From: Pseudomonadota bacterium
Lineage (GTDB): Bacteria > Pseudomonadota > Gammaproteobacteria > Steroidobacterales > Steroidobacteraceae
Direction of reading: 5' to 3'
DNA: 64,000 nt
Assembly: GCA_025356815.1 (NCBI GenBank)
Contig: JANXQL010000088.1
Span: 1 to 64,000, forward strand
Both the position numbers and the translations under genes were made by a program. How positions within the stretch are numbered: the first letter of the stretch is position 1; each line of letters starts with the position of its first letter. Under the pieces are notes generated by a model. It was given only the letters and a program-made list of their open reading frames with translations, ran no database searches and was not told the origin of the DNA. Shown piece by piece: positions 12,191 through 22,616 of this stretch.

Positions 12191-12432
12191 GCGGGCAGGC
12201 GTGCTCTGAAGGCTCGGCCGAAGGATCGGCACAATGCGCGCACCCTACCACAGCAGGCAAAACCGCTACAACCCGTTGAGCTGACTGCATTTGGACACAG
12301 TCGGACAGGCGTGGTCGCTGCCATCCGGCAGGGGCCCGATCGCGGTCAGGGCAGCGGGACGGGGTCGCGCGCTGGGCCCTCAGGCGGCCGCGGCCGAGGG
12401 CATTGAGTCGACTGTCGTCGCGCACGTGCGGC

Positions 12433-12459
12433 CCCTCCTCCCGCCGGGCGGGAGGAGGG
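12433..12459 (-). terminator. Strong GC hairpin downstream of ftsZ
   Basis: A perfect 13-base inverted repeat (12433-12445 with 12447-12459; the innermost bases would open as the loop) lies just after the ftsZ stop on the minus strand. There is no T tract, so it may cause pausing, Rho-assisted termination or mRNA protection rather than being a classic terminator. The rest of the 276-base ftsZ-lpxC gap shows nothing I can name. Confidence 0.5.
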
Positions 12460-12466
12460 AGGTCCG

Positions 12467-13651
12467 TCAGTCGGCCTGCCGGCGCAGGAACGAGGGGATG
12501 TCGAGCATCTCGTCCGCCTCGTAATCCATCCGCAGCCCGTCACCGACCGCGCTCTTGCGGGCGATGGTCGGGCGGCGCGCCATCTCATCGTAGTTCGGCG
12601 CGGCGACCGACGTCGGGCGCGGGCGCACGACCTGCGGCCGACCGAGATCCGGGCGCGAGACCACCGGTGACGGCGTCGCCATCCGGTGCACTTCCGGCCG
12701 GCCGAGGCCGGTCGCGACCACGGTGACGCGCACTTCATCGTGCATATCCGGATCGATCACGGTGCCGACCACGACGGTCGCGTCGTCGCTCGCATACTGC
12801 TTGACGGTGTTGCCGACCTCGTCCAGTTCGCCGATGGACAGATCCATGCCGGCGGTGACGTTGACCAGAATGCCCTGTGCGCCGGCCAGGTTGATGTCCT
12901 CGAGCAGGGGGCTGGAGACGGCCATTTCCGCGGCAATGCGCGCGCGGTCCTCGCCGGAGGCGTGGCCGGTGCCCATCATCGCCATGCCGGTCTCGCTCAT
13001 CACCGTGCGCACGTCGGCGAAGTCGACGTTGATCAGGCCCGGGCGGGTGATCAGCTCTGCGATCCCCTGTACCGCACCCTGCAGCACGCCGTTCGCCGCA
13101 GTGAACGCATCGAGCAGGCGGGTCTTCGGGCCGAGCACGGTCAGCAGCTTCTGGTTCGGGATTGTGATCAGCGAATCGCAGTACTTGCTCAGTTCGGCGA
13201 TGCCCTGCTCGGCGATCATCATGCGCTTGCCGCCTTCCATGCCGAACGGCTTGGTCACGACCGCCACGGTCAGGATGCCGAGCTCCTTGGCGACCTGTGC
13301 GACGACGGGCGCCGCGCCGGTGCCGGTGCCGCCACCCATGCCGGCAGTGATGAACAGCATGTCGCAGCCTTCGATCAGCTCGATGATGCGGTCGCGATCC
13401 TCCATGGCGGCCTGTCGGCCGACCTCGGGATTGGCACCGGCCCCCAGGCCCTTGGTGATATTCGTGCCGATCTGCAACGTCGTCTTCACCTTCGCCTTGT
13501 TCAGCACCTGCGAATCGGTGTTGAGGCAGACAAAGTCCACGCCCTCGATTCCGGCCAGGAGCATGTGATCGACCGCATTGCAGCCGGCGCCGCCGACTCC
13601 CAGGACCTTGATGACAGCGCTCTGGCTGTAGGCATCCATCAGTTCGAACAT
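12467..13651 (-). CDS. ftsZ: FtsZ, tubulin-like division GTPase
   Basis: Forms the cytokinetic Z ring. The 394-residue product has the GTP-binding segment VLGVGGAGCNAV near the N-terminus, the tubulin signature GGGTGTGAAPVVA, and the synergy-loop region with NVDFADV. A variable Pro/Arg linker (~320-375) leads to the conserved C-terminal peptide DIPSFLRRQAD, which binds FtsA and ZipA. An AAGGAG ribosome site precedes the ATG at 13651. It follows ftsA by 54 bases, the only sizeable gap within the cluster. Confidence 0.98.
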   Translation of the reverse strand: MFELMDAYSQSAVIKVLGVGGAGCNAVDHMLLAGIEGVDFVCLNTDSQVLNKAKVKTTLQIGTNITKGLGAGANPEVGRQAAMEDRDRIIELIEGCDMLFITAGMGGGTGTGAAPVVAQVAKELGILTVAVVTKPFGMEGGKRMMIAEQGIAELSKYCDSLITIPNQKLLTVLGPKTRLLDAFTAANGVLQGAVQGIAELITRPGLINVDFADVRTVMSETGMAMMGTGHASGEDRARIAAEMAVSSPLLEDINLAGAQGILVNVTAGMDLSIGELDEVGNTVKQYASDDATVVVGTVIDPDMHDEVRVTVVATGLGRPEVHRMATPSPVVSRPDLGRPQVVRPRPTSVAAPNYDEMARRPTIARKSAVGDGLRMDYEADEMLDIPSFLRRQAD

Positions 13652-13705
13652 GTTGCTCTCCTTAGATCGATTGAAGCGTGGAAGCGTTGAAGATGAAACG
13701 GAAAG

Positions 13706-14938
13706 TCAGAAGTAGCCCTTGAACCAGGATTTCATTCGCTCGAGGACGCCCAGTGCGGCACGTCCCGGGGTGAAGTCAGCCGCGGGGCCCGCCTGCGCAC
13801 GCGCGTACAGCAGCAGTCCCACGCCGGTGGCGTGCACGGGGTTGCGGATCACATCGCCAAGTCCCGAGATGCCGTGTGGCACGCCGAGCCGAACCGGCAC
13901 GTGGAAGACCTCCTCGGCCAGTTCCACCGCGCCTTCCATCTTGGCGCTGCCCCCGGTGATCACGAGGCCGGCGGCGATTGCCTCCTCGAAGCCGGAGCGG
14001 CGCAGCTCATCGCGGATCAGGTTGTAGAGCTCCTCGTAGCGGGGCTCGACGATCTCGGCGAGCGTCTGGCGCGCAAGCCGGCGCGGCGGCCGATCGCCGA
14101 CGCTCGGCACCTCGATCGTCTCGTCGGGATTGGCCAGCTGCGACAGCGCGCAGGCGTATCGAATCTTGATGTCCTCGGCATACTGCGTCGGCGTGCGCAT
14201 CGACACTGCGATGTCGTTGGTCACCTGGTCGCCGGCGATCGGGATCACCGCCGTGTGGCGCAGCGCGCCACCTGCGAACACTGCAATGTCGGTCGTGCCC
14301 CCGCCGATGTCGATCAGGCAGACGCCCAGATCCTTCTCATCCTCGGTGAGCACGGCGTAGCTCGACGCCCACTGCTCGAGCACGATGTCCTCGACTTCCA
14401 GGCCGCAGCGCTGCACGCACTTGACGATGTTCTGCGCTGCGCTCTCGGCGCCGGTGACGATGTGCACGCGTGCCTCGAGGCGCACGCCCGACATGCCGAT
14501 GGGCTCGCGGATGCCCTCCTGGCTGTCGATGATGAATTCCTGCGGGATGACGTGGATGATCCGCTGGTCTGCGGGAAGCGCGACCGCCTGCGCCGCGTCC
14601 ATCACGCGCGCGATGTCGCCCTGCGTCACTTCCTTGTCCTTGATCGCCACGATGCCGTGGGAGTTCAGACTGCGGACGTGGCTGCCGGCAATGCCGGTGA
14701 ACACGGCGTTGATCTCGACGCCTGCCATCAGTTCCGCCTGCTCGACCGCACGCTGGATCGACTGGACCGTCGAGTCGATGTTCACGACAACGCCGCGCTT
14801 GAGGCCATGCGACGGATGCGAGCCGATGCCGATGACCTCGATTTCGCCGTCCGGCTTGAGCTCGCCGACCAGGGCGACGATCTTCGACGTACCGATGTCG
14901 AGACCGACGATCAGGTTCCTTTCGCTGCGCTTAGACAT
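13706..14938 (-). CDS. ftsA: FtsA, actin-like division protein
   Basis: Tethers FtsZ filaments to the membrane and recruits the divisome. The 410-residue product has the actin-family phosphate-binding motifs LIVGLDIGTSKIVALVGE and LIDIGGGTTDIAVF, plus the adenosine motif GLVITGGSAKM. The C-terminal amphipathic membrane-targeting helix ERMKSWFKGYF is present. Its start overlaps the ftsQ stop by 8 bases. Confidence 0.98.
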   Translation of the reverse strand: MSKRSERNLIVGLDIGTSKIVALVGELKPDGEIEVIGIGSHPSHGLKRGVVVNIDSTVQSIQRAVEQAELMAGVEINAVFTGIAGSHVRSLNSHGIVAIKDKEVTQGDIARVMDAAQAVALPADQRIIHVIPQEFIIDSQEGIREPIGMSGVRLEARVHIVTGAESAAQNIVKCVQRCGLEVEDIVLEQWASSYAVLTEDEKDLGVCLIDIGGGTTDIAVFAGGALRHTAVIPIAGDQVTNDIAVSMRTPTQYAEDIKIRYACALSQLANPDETIEVPSVGDRPPRRLARQTLAEIVEPRYEELYNLIRDELRRSGFEEAIAAGLVITGGSAKMEGAVELAEEVFHVPVRLGVPHGISGLGDVIRNPVHATGVGLLLYARAQAGPAADFTPGRAALGVLERMKSWFKGYF

Positions 14939-15773
14939 CTTGGTCCCGCTTCTGATTCGTTGGCGTTTCCTCGCCCGTCGCCGGCCGTGCCTGCGGCGTG
15001 CCGGGAGTACGCCAGCCGACGGAGAATCCGTTGGAATAGCGCATGTCGAGAAACGCGATATCGTTCGGACGACTGGCCACCAGCGGCGCGGCCGCCGTCA
15101 GGAACCGCTCGAGCCGCTCCTGCAGCTGCCGCCGGCCGAGGCGAATGGTGATCCCGCTCGCCAGATCAAGCTCCCACGCACCGCGCGGGTCCAGGCGCAG
15201 CGCACTGATCGGCAGGCCCGCCTCGAGCATCCGCGGCTGAATCTCGAAGAACACGTCCGAGACGTCGTGCTCGGCGCCGTCCGGACCCTCGAGTCGAGGC
15301 AATTCCGACGGCAGGTGACGGGCGTCCCTGATGAACAGCTCGCCGCGGGCGTTGATCAGGCCCGTGTTGCCCCAGCGGGCAATCGCGCTCTGCTCGGTGA
15401 CCTGCACGGCGAGCGCATCGGGCCAGCGACGCTGCACGCGCGCATGATCCACCCACGGCAGTCCCTCGATGGCGTGCTGCAGGGTATCGAGGTTCGCGCT
15501 GACGAACCCGCCACGCAGGCGCTCGCGCACGATGTGCTCGACATCGAGCGAGGAGACGCGCTGGAACGCGCCGACGATCTCGATGCGGCGGACCGGGCGA
15601 TCCAGCGCGAGGCCGGCTGCACCGAGCAGCGAGGCGATCGCGCCGATGCCCAGCCCGACCGGAGCGAGTTGCATCCAGTTGATCCGCGGCAGGCGCAGCG
15701 CGAAACGGGGCGCCTTCTCGACGCGTGCCCGGTTCTTGGGACGACTGGCCCACAGTCCCGCGAGCAGCTTCAT
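14931..15773 (-). CDS. ftsQ: FtsQ, divisome membrane protein
   Basis: Bitopic divisome scaffold that binds FtsB and FtsL. The 280-residue product has a basic cytoplasmic N-terminus and one membrane helix ([22 protein letters not shown], ~35-56). The POTRA domain comes next ([23 protein letters not shown]), then the periplasmic FtsQ domain with a [18 protein letters not shown] segment typical of the family. It sits between ddl and ftsA with short overlaps on both sides, as in other dcw clusters. Confidence 0.95.
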   Translation of the reverse strand: MKLLAGLWASRPKNRARVEKAPRFALRLPRINWMQLAPVGLGIGAIASLLGAAGLALDRPVRRIEIVGAFQRVSSLDVEHIVRERLRGGFVSANLDTLQHAIEGLPWVDHARVQRRWPDALAVQVTEQSAIARWGNTGLINARGELFIRDARHLPSELPRLEGPDGAEHDVSDVFFEIQPRMLEAGLPISALRLDPRGAWELDLASGITIRLGRRQLQERLERFLTAAAPLVASRPNDIAFLDMRYSNGFSVGWRTPGTPQARPATGEETPTNQKRDQDV

Positions 15774-16735
15774 GAGCGGCCCCCGGATCGCGGCGCAAAG
15801 CTGGTTTCAAGGATTCGCCAGACCAGCTCCTCGAACTCCATTCCCGCGACCCGTGCCGCCTTCGGCACCAGAGAATGACTGGTCATGCCGGGCGTGGTGT
15901 TGACCTCCAGCAGCCAGTTGCCACCGGCCTCGTCGCGCATGACATCAACGCGTCCCCAGCCACCGGCGCCGGCGGCCTCGAAGGCCGCGAGCGCGAGCGC
16001 GCGCATCTGCGCGTCGGCCTCGGGCTCGAGCCCAGGGCAAAGGTACTTAGTGTCATCGGCGACGTACTTAGCGTGGTAGTCGTAGTACTCGCCGGCCGGC
16101 ACGATCCGGATCGTCGGCAGCGCGGTGCCGGCAAGGATCCCGACCGTGAACTCACCACCCTGGATCAGCTTTTCGATCAGCAGTTCGCGACCGTAGCGTG
16201 CGGCCAGCTCCATCGCGGCCGGCAACTGAGCGGCGTCGAAGACACGGCTGACACCGACGCTTGAGCCCTCCAGCGAGGGCTTGACGATGACCGGCAGGCC
16301 GAGCCGCCGAGCCGCGGTGGCGACGTCGTCGCCCGGTGCAAGTCGCTCATAGCGCGGGGTCGGCAGACCGGCCGACAGCCACACCTGCTTGGTGCGGATC
16401 TTGTCGAGGGTGAGCGCGGCGCCCAAGACACCGGATCCGGTGTACGGCAGGCCGACCGCCTCGAGCAGGCCCTGCACGACGCCGTTCTCGCCGGCACCGC
16501 CATGCATGATGTTGAAGACGCGGTCGAAGCGTCGCTGCGCGATCGCCTCGACAAGCGCAGGCACCCCGTCCACGGCGGTCGCGTCGACTCCGCGCGACCT
16601 TAGCGCCTCGAGTACGTTGGCGCCGGAGTTGAGCGACACCTCCCGCTCGGACGAATCGCCGCCAAGCAGCACGGCCACGCGACCGAAGGCGGCGGCGCCC
16701 TGCACGCGGTGTGGACCGGCGGGGAGCGTGCTCAT
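15770..16735 (-). CDS. ddl: D-alanine--D-alanine ligase
   Basis: ATP-grasp enzyme that makes the D-Ala-D-Ala dipeptide of peptidoglycan. The 321-residue product has [21 protein letters not shown] at the N-terminus, the [15 protein letters not shown] motif, the ATP-grasp loop [10 protein letters not shown], and the metal-binding C-terminal [20 protein letters not shown]. The ATG at 16735 overlaps the murB stop (ATGA); the longer upstream frame is murB shadow. The position between murB and ftsQ corresponds to the ddlB locus. Confidence 0.96.
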   Translation of the reverse strand: MSTLPAGPHRVQGAAAFGRVAVLLGGDSSEREVSLNSGANVLEALRSRGVDATAVDGVPALVEAIAQRRFDRVFNIMHGGAGENGVVQGLLEAVGLPYTGSGVLGAALTLDKIRTKQVWLSAGLPTPRYERLAPGDDVATAARRLGLPVIVKPSLEGSSVGVSRVFDAAQLPAAMELAARYGRELLIEKLIQGGEFTVGILAGTALPTIRIVPAGEYYDYHAKYVADDTKYLCPGLEPEADAQMRALALAAFEAAGAGGWGRVDVMRDEAGGNWLLEVNTTPGMTSHSLVPKAARVAGMEFEELVWRILETSFAPRSGGRS

Positions 16736-17640
16736 GCGCGCTCCCCGAGGATGCGTACTTCGGTGGCCAGGCGTACGCCGTGCTGACGCTCGACCTCCAA
16801 CTGCACGTGGCCGATCAGCCGCTCGATGTCGTCGGCCGTCGCCTCGCCCTCGTTGATCAGGAAGTTGGCGTGCTTGCTGGAGACCACCGCACCACCGATG
16901 CGAAAGCCCTTCAGGCCGGCGGCGTCGATCAACCGCGCCGCGTGATCCCCCGGTGGGTTGGTGAAGGTCGAGCCGCAACTCCAGGCACCGATTGGCTGCT
17001 TCTGGCGACGCTCCACGAGTAGGTCCTTGATCGTCTGCGCCGTCGCCGTCGGCGACGGCGCGAACTCGAAGCGCGCAGCGACGAACCATTCGTCGGCAAC
17101 CGGCGAGTGTACTTCGCGATAGCCGTAGCGGTACTCGGCAGCGCCCCGGGTGCGACGCTCGCCGATTCGGTTGATCACATCGATCTCGACCACGTGCGGC
17201 CACGTCTCCCCGCCCCACGCCCCGGCGTTCATCGCAAGGGCCCCGCCGATCGTTCCGGGAATGCCCGCAAAGAACTCCGCCGGGCCGAGCAGCCACCTGG
17301 CGCACTGGCGCGCGAGGCGCGCGCACGGCACGCCCGCATCGGCGTGCACGCGCGTCCCGTCCAGGCGCTCCAGCCGGTCGATCCCGAGGTGCAGCGAGAT
17401 CACAACGCCGCGCACGCCACCGTCCCGGACCAGCGTGTTGCTGCCCAGGCCCAGCCAGTGCACCGGCACTCCGCGCGGCAGCAAGGCGAGGAAGCGGCTG
17501 ATCTCATCGGCGCTGCGCGGCGTATAGAAGGCGTCCGCCGGACCGCCGATGTGCCACGAGGTATGGCGCGCGAGCGGTTCGTCAAAGCGCACGTGCGAGA
17601 GGAACTCGACGGCGATGCCGGCACGCAGGGCAGCGGTCAT
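16732..17640 (-). CDS. murB: MurB, UDP-N-acetylenolpyruvoylglucosamine reductase
   Basis: FAD- and NADPH-dependent enzyme that yields UDP-MurNAc. The 302-residue product has the FAD-domain motifs [15 protein letters not shown] and [12 protein letters not shown], plus [22 protein letters not shown]. The catalytic Ser lies in [24 protein letters not shown]. The length and the missing inserted loop suggest the shorter type II enzyme rather than the ~340-residue E. coli type I. It overlaps both murC and ddl by 4 bases. Confidence 0.96.
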   Translation of the reverse strand: MTAALRAGIAVEFLSHVRFDEPLARHTSWHIGGPADAFYTPRSADEISRFLALLPRGVPVHWLGLGSNTLVRDGGVRGVVISLHLGIDRLERLDGTRVHADAGVPCARLARQCARWLLGPAEFFAGIPGTIGGALAMNAGAWGGETWPHVVEIDVINRIGERRTRGAAEYRYGYREVHSPVADEWFVAARFEFAPSPTATAQTIKDLLVERRQKQPIGAWSCGSTFTNPPGDHAARLIDAAGLKGFRIGGAVVSSKHANFLINEGEATADDIERLIGHVQLEVERQHGVRLATEVRILGERA

Positions 17641-19049
17641 GCACCCACCTTCGCACCGAGCCGCGCAGGCAGGTCCTGGGCCATGGCGCCGATGTGACCT
17701 GCACCCATCGTCACCAGCACGTCGCCGTCGCGCAGCAGGCCGGCCACCGCGTCGGGCAGAGCCTCGAGCTTGGCGACGAACACCGGCTCCACCCGCCCGC
17801 GCGTGCGCACCGCCCGGCAGATGGCCCGGCCATCGGCGTCACGGATCGGCTGCTCGCCGGCTGCATAGACTTCGGTGACCACCAGCGCATCGACGGTCGA
17901 GAGCACTTCGGCGAAGTCATCCAGCAGGTCGCGTGTGCGCGTGTAGCGGTGTGGCTGGAATGCCAGCACCAGGCGACGGCCCGGCCAACCCTGGCGGATC
18001 GCCTCGAGCGTCGCGGCGATCTCGGTGGGGTGGTGGCCGTAGTCATCGACCAGGGTCACGTGTCCGACCGGCAGCGTCATCTGGGCAATCACCTGCAGAC
18101 GCCGGTCGATCCCCTGGAAGTTCGCCAGCGCTTGCTGGATCGCCGCGTCCGCGACGCCGAGCTCGGTGGCGATCGCGATCGCCGCCAGCGCGTTGAGGAC
18201 GTTGTGGTGACCGGGCACGTTGAGCGTCACGGCCAGCGGTACCGCACGATCCTGCCGCACGACCTGAAAGCGCGTGTGCAGACCGTCCCGCTCGATGCAC
18301 GTCGCCCGCACGTCGGCACCATCGCTGACGCCGTAGGTCAGGATCGGCCGTTTGATGCGCGACATCACCGAGGAAAGTTCGCGGTCATCCAGACATAGCA
18401 CCGCGAGGCCGTAGAACGGCAGGTTGTGCAGGAAGTCGATGAAGCTCTGCTTGAGCTTCTCGAAGTCGCCACCGTGCGTGATAAGGTGGTCGTTGTCGAT
18501 ATTGGTGACGATCGCCATCATCGGCTGCAGGTGCAGGAACGATGCGTCGCTCTCGTCCGCTTCGGCGACCAGATACTCACCGGTCCCGAGCCGGGCATTG
18601 GCATCGGCACTCTTGAGTCGCCCGCCGATGACGAAGGTCGGATCCGCGCCGCCCTCGGCGAGGATGCTCGCGACGAGGCTGGTGGTCGTGGTCTTGCCAT
18701 GGGATCCGGCCACTGCGATGCCCACGCGAAAGCGCATCAGCTCGGCGAGCATCTCCGCGCGCTGCACGACGGGCACGCGTGCGGCGTGCGCGGCAACGAC
18801 TTCGGGATTGTCGGCCGCGACGGCGCTCGAGACGACGACCACGTTCGCGCCGGCGACATTCTCGGGCGCATGAGCGAACGATATCCGCGCACCGAGGCCC
18901 GCGAGCCGCTCGGTGACCGCGTTGGGCTTCAGGTCGGAGCCCTGCACCGTGTAGCCGAGGTTGAGCAGCACCTCGGCGATGCCACCCATGCCGCTACCGC
19001 CGATACCGACGAAGTGGATTCGCTGGATGCGACGCATGCGGGCGCTCAT
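17637..19049 (-). CDS. murC: MurC, UDP-N-acetylmuramate--L-alanine ligase
   Basis: Adds L-Ala to UDP-MurNAc. The 470-residue product has the N-terminal Rossmann motif [17 protein letters not shown], the Mur-ligase P-loop [13 protein letters not shown], and the C-terminal [10 protein letters not shown] segment characteristic of MurC. The ATG at 19049 has a GGGAG ribosome site and overlaps the murG stop (ATGA). A start 10 codons further upstream is possible but would run deeper into murG. Confidence 0.97.
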   Translation of the reverse strand: MSARMRRIQRIHFVGIGGSGMGGIAEVLLNLGYTVQGSDLKPNAVTERLAGLGARISFAHAPENVAGANVVVVSSAVAADNPEVVAAHAARVPVVQRAEMLAELMRFRVGIAVAGSHGKTTTTSLVASILAEGGADPTFVIGGRLKSADANARLGTGEYLVAEADESDASFLHLQPMMAIVTNIDNDHLITHGGDFEKLKQSFIDFLHNLPFYGLAVLCLDDRELSSVMSRIKRPILTYGVSDGADVRATCIERDGLHTRFQVVRQDRAVPLAVTLNVPGHHNVLNALAAIAIATELGVADAAIQQALANFQGIDRRLQVIAQMTLPVGHVTLVDDYGHHPTEIAATLEAIRQGWPGRRLVLAFQPHRYTRTRDLLDDFAEVLSTVDALVVTEVYAAGEQPIRDADGRAICRAVRTRGRVEPVFVAKLEALPDAVAGLLRDGDVLVTMGAGHIGAMAQDLPARLGAKVGA

Positions 19050-20128
19050 CGCAAGCTCCCTGAGCGCGCGGCGAGGCACAGATCCGCGAGCACCTCCGCG
19101 GCACCAGGCACGGCGGCGCGGCGCGCACCCTGCCCCATCAGCGCAAGCGCGGATGTGTCGGAACCGAGCAACGCGCCCAGCTCGCCAGCCAGCAGTTGCG
19201 GCGTCAGCGTCGCTTCGGGCATCAGGCGCGCGCCGCCGTGCCGGGTCAGGAAGCGGGCATTCGCCGTCTGGTGATCGTCGACCGCTGCGGGGAACGGCAC
19301 GAGCAACGCGGGTAGCCCCGCGGCAGCAAGTTCGGCCACGGTCAGCGCGCCGCTGCGCGTCACGGCAAGGTCGGCCCAGCGATAGCTGGCCGCCATGTCG
19401 TCGATGAATTCACGCACGTCGGCCTCGACGCCGAGCATCGCGTATGCCACGGCAACCGCCTCGCGGCGATCGCGACCGGTCTGGTGCACGACGGCGGGAC
19501 GCGCAGATGGCGGCAGCAGCGCGAGCGCGGCGGGCACCAGTTGATTGAGCGCGGCAGCGCCCTGGCTGCCGCCGAAGACCAGCAGATGGCGCGGCGTGTG
19601 CGGGTCGGCGGCGGCCTCGGCACCGATTGCCTCGATCTCCCGCCGCACGGGGTTGCCCACCGCGATGGCACCGACGGACGCGCCGAACGCGCCGGGAAAA
19701 GCCTCCGCGACGTTGCGGGCAAGCCGCGCGAGAATGCGGTTGGTGAACCCCGCGACAGCATTCTGCTCGTGGATCACGAGCGGGCGGCCAAGCAGCCGCG
19801 CGGCGATGCCGCCGGGACCCGAGACGAACCCACCGAGCCCGAGGACCACGTCCGGCCGGGTACGCTGCACGGCGCGCAGCGAATCGGCGAGCGCCTGCGC
19901 GAGCCGCAACGGCGCCTGCAGCCAGCTGCCCAGCCCCTTGCCACGCAGCCCGACTACACGCACCCACTCGATGTCGATGCCGGCGGCGGGCACGAGGCGC
20001 GCCTCGATTCCGCGACGAGTGCCGAGCCAGACCACGCGGCAGGCGCGCGCCTCGAGCACACGAGCGACGGCGAGGGCGGGAAACACATGCCCGCCGGTAC
20101 CGCCCGCCATGATCAGGACGGTCGTCAT
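19046..20128 (-). CDS. murG: MurG, lipid II synthase
   Basis: Peripheral membrane glycosyltransferase that transfers GlcNAc to lipid I. The 360-residue product starts with the family G-loop [16 protein letters not shown]. It has [17 protein letters not shown] and the [12 protein letters not shown] segment, and in the C-terminal half the third G-loop [12 protein letters not shown] and a UDP-GlcNAc-binding region ending [24 protein letters not shown]. Start and stop overlap ftsW and murC by 4 bases each. Confidence 0.97.
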   Translation of the reverse strand: MTTVLIMAGGTGGHVFPALAVARVLEARACRVVWLGTRRGIEARLVPAAGIDIEWVRVVGLRGKGLGSWLQAPLRLAQALADSLRAVQRTRPDVVLGLGGFVSGPGGIAARLLGRPLVIHEQNAVAGFTNRILARLARNVAEAFPGAFGASVGAIAVGNPVRREIEAIGAEAAADPHTPRHLLVFGGSQGAAALNQLVPAALALLPPSARPAVVHQTGRDRREAVAVAYAMLGVEADVREFIDDMAASYRWADLAVTRSGALTVAELAAAGLPALLVPFPAAVDDHQTANARFLTRHGGARLMPEATLTPQLLAGELGALLGSDTSALALMGQGARRAAVPGAAEVLADLCLAARSGSLR

Positions 20129-21294
20129 CGGACGATCCCGCGCATCCCGCCGGTACGGGTGGTCTGCGTTTCATGGTGCACGCGCAGCAGCAGCCCGATC
20201 CACGCCAGCGTGACGACGAGGCTGGAGCGGCCGTAGGACAGCAGCGGCAGGGTCAGCCCCTTGGTCGGCAGCAGCCCCATGTTGACGGCCATGTTGATGA
20301 ACGCCTGCATCCCGAACCAGATGCCGAATGCCGCCGCCAGATACGACTGGAATTTTAGCCCCGCCTCCGCCGCATTGCGGGCAATGACCAGCGCGCGATA
20401 GCTCAGCGCGAGCACCAGCACGACGATGACGCCAATGCCGGCGAGCCCCAGTTCCTCGGCGAGCACCGCGAACACGAAGTCGGTGTGCGCCTCCGGCAAG
20501 TAGAACAACTTCTGTACCGAAGCGCCGAGGCCGACTCCGAAGAACTCGCCGCGCCCTATCGCAATTAGGGACTGGGTCAGCTGAAAGCCCTTGTTGTAGG
20601 GGTCGGCCCAGGGGTCCAGGAAGGTGATCAGCCGCGCGATGCGGTACGGACTCATGACGGCCACCAGCGCGAGCAGCGCGGCGCCTGCGACACAGACCGT
20701 CAGGAAGTAGCGCAGGCGCACACCGGCGAGGAAGAGCACCCCCATGCCTGTGGCAAGCAGAACGACGCCGGAGCCGAAATCGGGCTCGCCGAGCAGCAGC
20801 AGCGCGGCGATCGCCAGTACGCCCAGTGGCTTGAGGAAGCCGAGCGCGGTGGTGCGCAGCTCCTCTTCGCGTCGCACCAGATAGCTGCACATGTAGATGA
20901 GCAGCATCACGCGGGCGGCTTCGGAAGCCTGGAAATTGAGTATCCCGAGATGCAGCCAGCGCTTGCTGCCGTTGACCGAATGGCCGATGCCGGGCACCAG
21001 CACCAGCGCCAGCATCAGCATCGCCAGGAGCAACAGCACAAAGCTGAGCCGATCCCAGGTCTCGGTCGGAATACGCAGCGCGATCGCAGCCAGCCCGGCG
21101 CCGACGCAGGCGAACATCAACTGCCGCTCGAGATAGAAGAACGGATCGCCTTCCCGCGCCGCGAGCGCGATGGACGCCGAGGTGACCATCACCAGTCCGA
21201 TCAGCATCAGCGCAGCCGTGATGCCGACGATGGTCGGGTCGATCTGCAGTCGTCCGCGCGACAGCTGGCGAATGCCCTGGACCGTCGTGCTCAT
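20125..21294 (-). CDS. ftsW: FtsW, SEDS-family septal peptidoglycan polymerase
   Basis: Polytopic membrane glycosyltransferase that works with FtsI at the septum. The 389-residue product has about ten hydrophobic helices. It carries the SEDS signatures DFGSGVVLLATGMGVLFLAG, which holds the conserved catalytic Asp, and EAHTDFVFAVLAEELG. The C-terminal TKGLTLPLLSYGRSSLVV motif is also present. It overlaps murD and murG by 4 bases. Confidence 0.97.
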   Translation of the reverse strand: MSTTVQGIRQLSRGRLQIDPTIVGITAALMLIGLVMVTSASIALAAREGDPFFYLERQLMFACVGAGLAAIALRIPTETWDRLSFVLLLLAMLMLALVLVPGIGHSVNGSKRWLHLGILNFQASEAARVMLLIYMCSYLVRREEELRTTALGFLKPLGVLAIAALLLLGEPDFGSGVVLLATGMGVLFLAGVRLRYFLTVCVAGAALLALVAVMSPYRIARLITFLDPWADPYNKGFQLTQSLIAIGRGEFFGVGLGASVQKLFYLPEAHTDFVFAVLAEELGLAGIGVIVVLVLALSYRALVIARNAAEAGLKFQSYLAAAFGIWFGMQAFINMAVNMGLLPTKGLTLPLLSYGRSSLVVTLAWIGLLLRVHHETQTTRTGGMRGIVR

Positions 21295-22616
21295 GTGTCC
21301 AGCCTTCGCGCAGCCGCGGCGAACGCCGCTCCGCGTGCGGTGTAGTCACGGTACATGTCGAGGCTCGCGCAGGCAGGCGACAGCAGCACCAGGTCGCCCG
21401 GCCGGGCGACGCGTGCCGCGGCGGCCACCGCCGCGTCCATGTCGTCGGCGAACTCGGTCGGGCAGGCGTCGGCCAGCGCCGCCGCCAGCTGCTGACGATC
21501 GCGGCCAATCAGCACCACGTGGCGCACCTTGTCGCGAAAGGCGTCCGCCAGCGGCGTGAAGTCCTGTCCCTTGCCGTCGCCGCCTGCGATCACGACCAGC
21601 GGCTCGCTCAGGCCTGCGACTGCGGCAAGCGTCGCGCCGACGTTGGTGCCCTTGGAATCATCGACGAAGCGGACGCCGCGACGCTCGGCCACGACCTGGG
21701 TGCGGTGCGCGAGCCCCCCGAAGGTGCGCAGGGTCGCCAGCATCGGCTCGAGCGGCAACCCGATCTCGGTTCCGAGTGCGAGCGCCGCGAGCGCGTTGGC
21801 GGCATTGTGCCGCCCGGCAAGCCGCAGCTCTGCCAATGGCAGCAGCGCCACGCCGCGGTGCGCCAGCGCCGTGCCAGCGGCGCCGCTGACGAGCCCAAAT
21901 TCTGCGTCTGCCTGCTCGATGCTGAAGCCGACACGTCGCTGGCCCGGGCGAGGCATGTCGCTGACGATCGGGTCATCGAGGTTGACGACTGCGACGGCGG
22001 CACAGGAGAAGATGCGTGCCTTGGCAGCGGCATATGCGGCGACGCCCGGGTAGCGATCCATGTGATCGGGAGTCAGGTTCAGCACCGCTGCGGCCACGAG
22101 TTGCAGCGTGCTGGTGGACTCGAGCTGGTAGCTCGACAGCTCGAGCACGTACAACTCGGGCACCGGTTGCGCCAGCAGGTCCAGCGCCGGCTCGCCGAGG
22201 TTGCCGCCGGCGAGCACGCGGCGGCCCGATGCGATCGCCATCTCGGCGACCAGTGTGGTGGCCGTGCTCTTGCCGTTCGTACCGGTGATGGCAACCGTCG
22301 GGGCGCGGCAGGCGGCGGCAAAGAGCTCGACGTCACCGACGACCTCGAGACCACGGGCGAGCGCGGCCTGCACCAACGGCTCGTGCCGGGACACGCCGGG
22401 AGAAAGAACGATCCGGTCCGCGTGCGCGAGCAGGTCGGCGTCGAAGCCGCCAAGACGGGTCACGATCGAGCTGCCCAGCGCACGCAGGCCGTCGAGGCCC
22501 GGCGGCGCCGCACGCGAGTCGGTGACGGCAAAGGGTTCACCCTGCGCGTGCAGCCAGCGCGCGACCGAAAGTCCCGTCTTGCCCAGTCCGACCACGACGT
22601 TGCGGCGCGTTTGCAT
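21291..22616 (-). CDS. murD: MurD, UDP-MurNAc-L-Ala--D-Glu ligase
   Basis: Adds D-glutamate to UDP-MurNAc-L-Ala. The 441-residue product has VVVGLGKTGLSVARWL at the N-terminus, the P-loop TGTNGKSTATTLVAEM, and the C-terminal FVDDSKGTNVGAT segment typical of MurD. The ATG at 22616 overlaps the mraY stop by one base. The much longer frame upstream belongs to an mraY shadow and is rejected. Confidence 0.97.
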   Translation of the reverse strand: MQTRRNVVVGLGKTGLSVARWLHAQGEPFAVTDSRAAPPGLDGLRALGSSIVTRLGGFDADLLAHADRIVLSPGVSRHEPLVQAALARGLEVVGDVELFAAACRAPTVAITGTNGKSTATTLVAEMAIASGRRVLAGGNLGEPALDLLAQPVPELYVLELSSYQLESTSTLQLVAAAVLNLTPDHMDRYPGVAAYAAAKARIFSCAAVAVVNLDDPIVSDMPRPGQRRVGFSIEQADAEFGLVSGAAGTALAHRGVALLPLAELRLAGRHNAANALAALALGTEIGLPLEPMLATLRTFGGLAHRTQVVAERRGVRFVDDSKGTNVGATLAAVAGLSEPLVVIAGGDGKGQDFTPLADAFRDKVRHVVLIGRDRQQLAAALADACPTEFADDMDAAVAAAARVARPGDLVLLSPACASLDMYRDYTARGAAFAAAARRLDT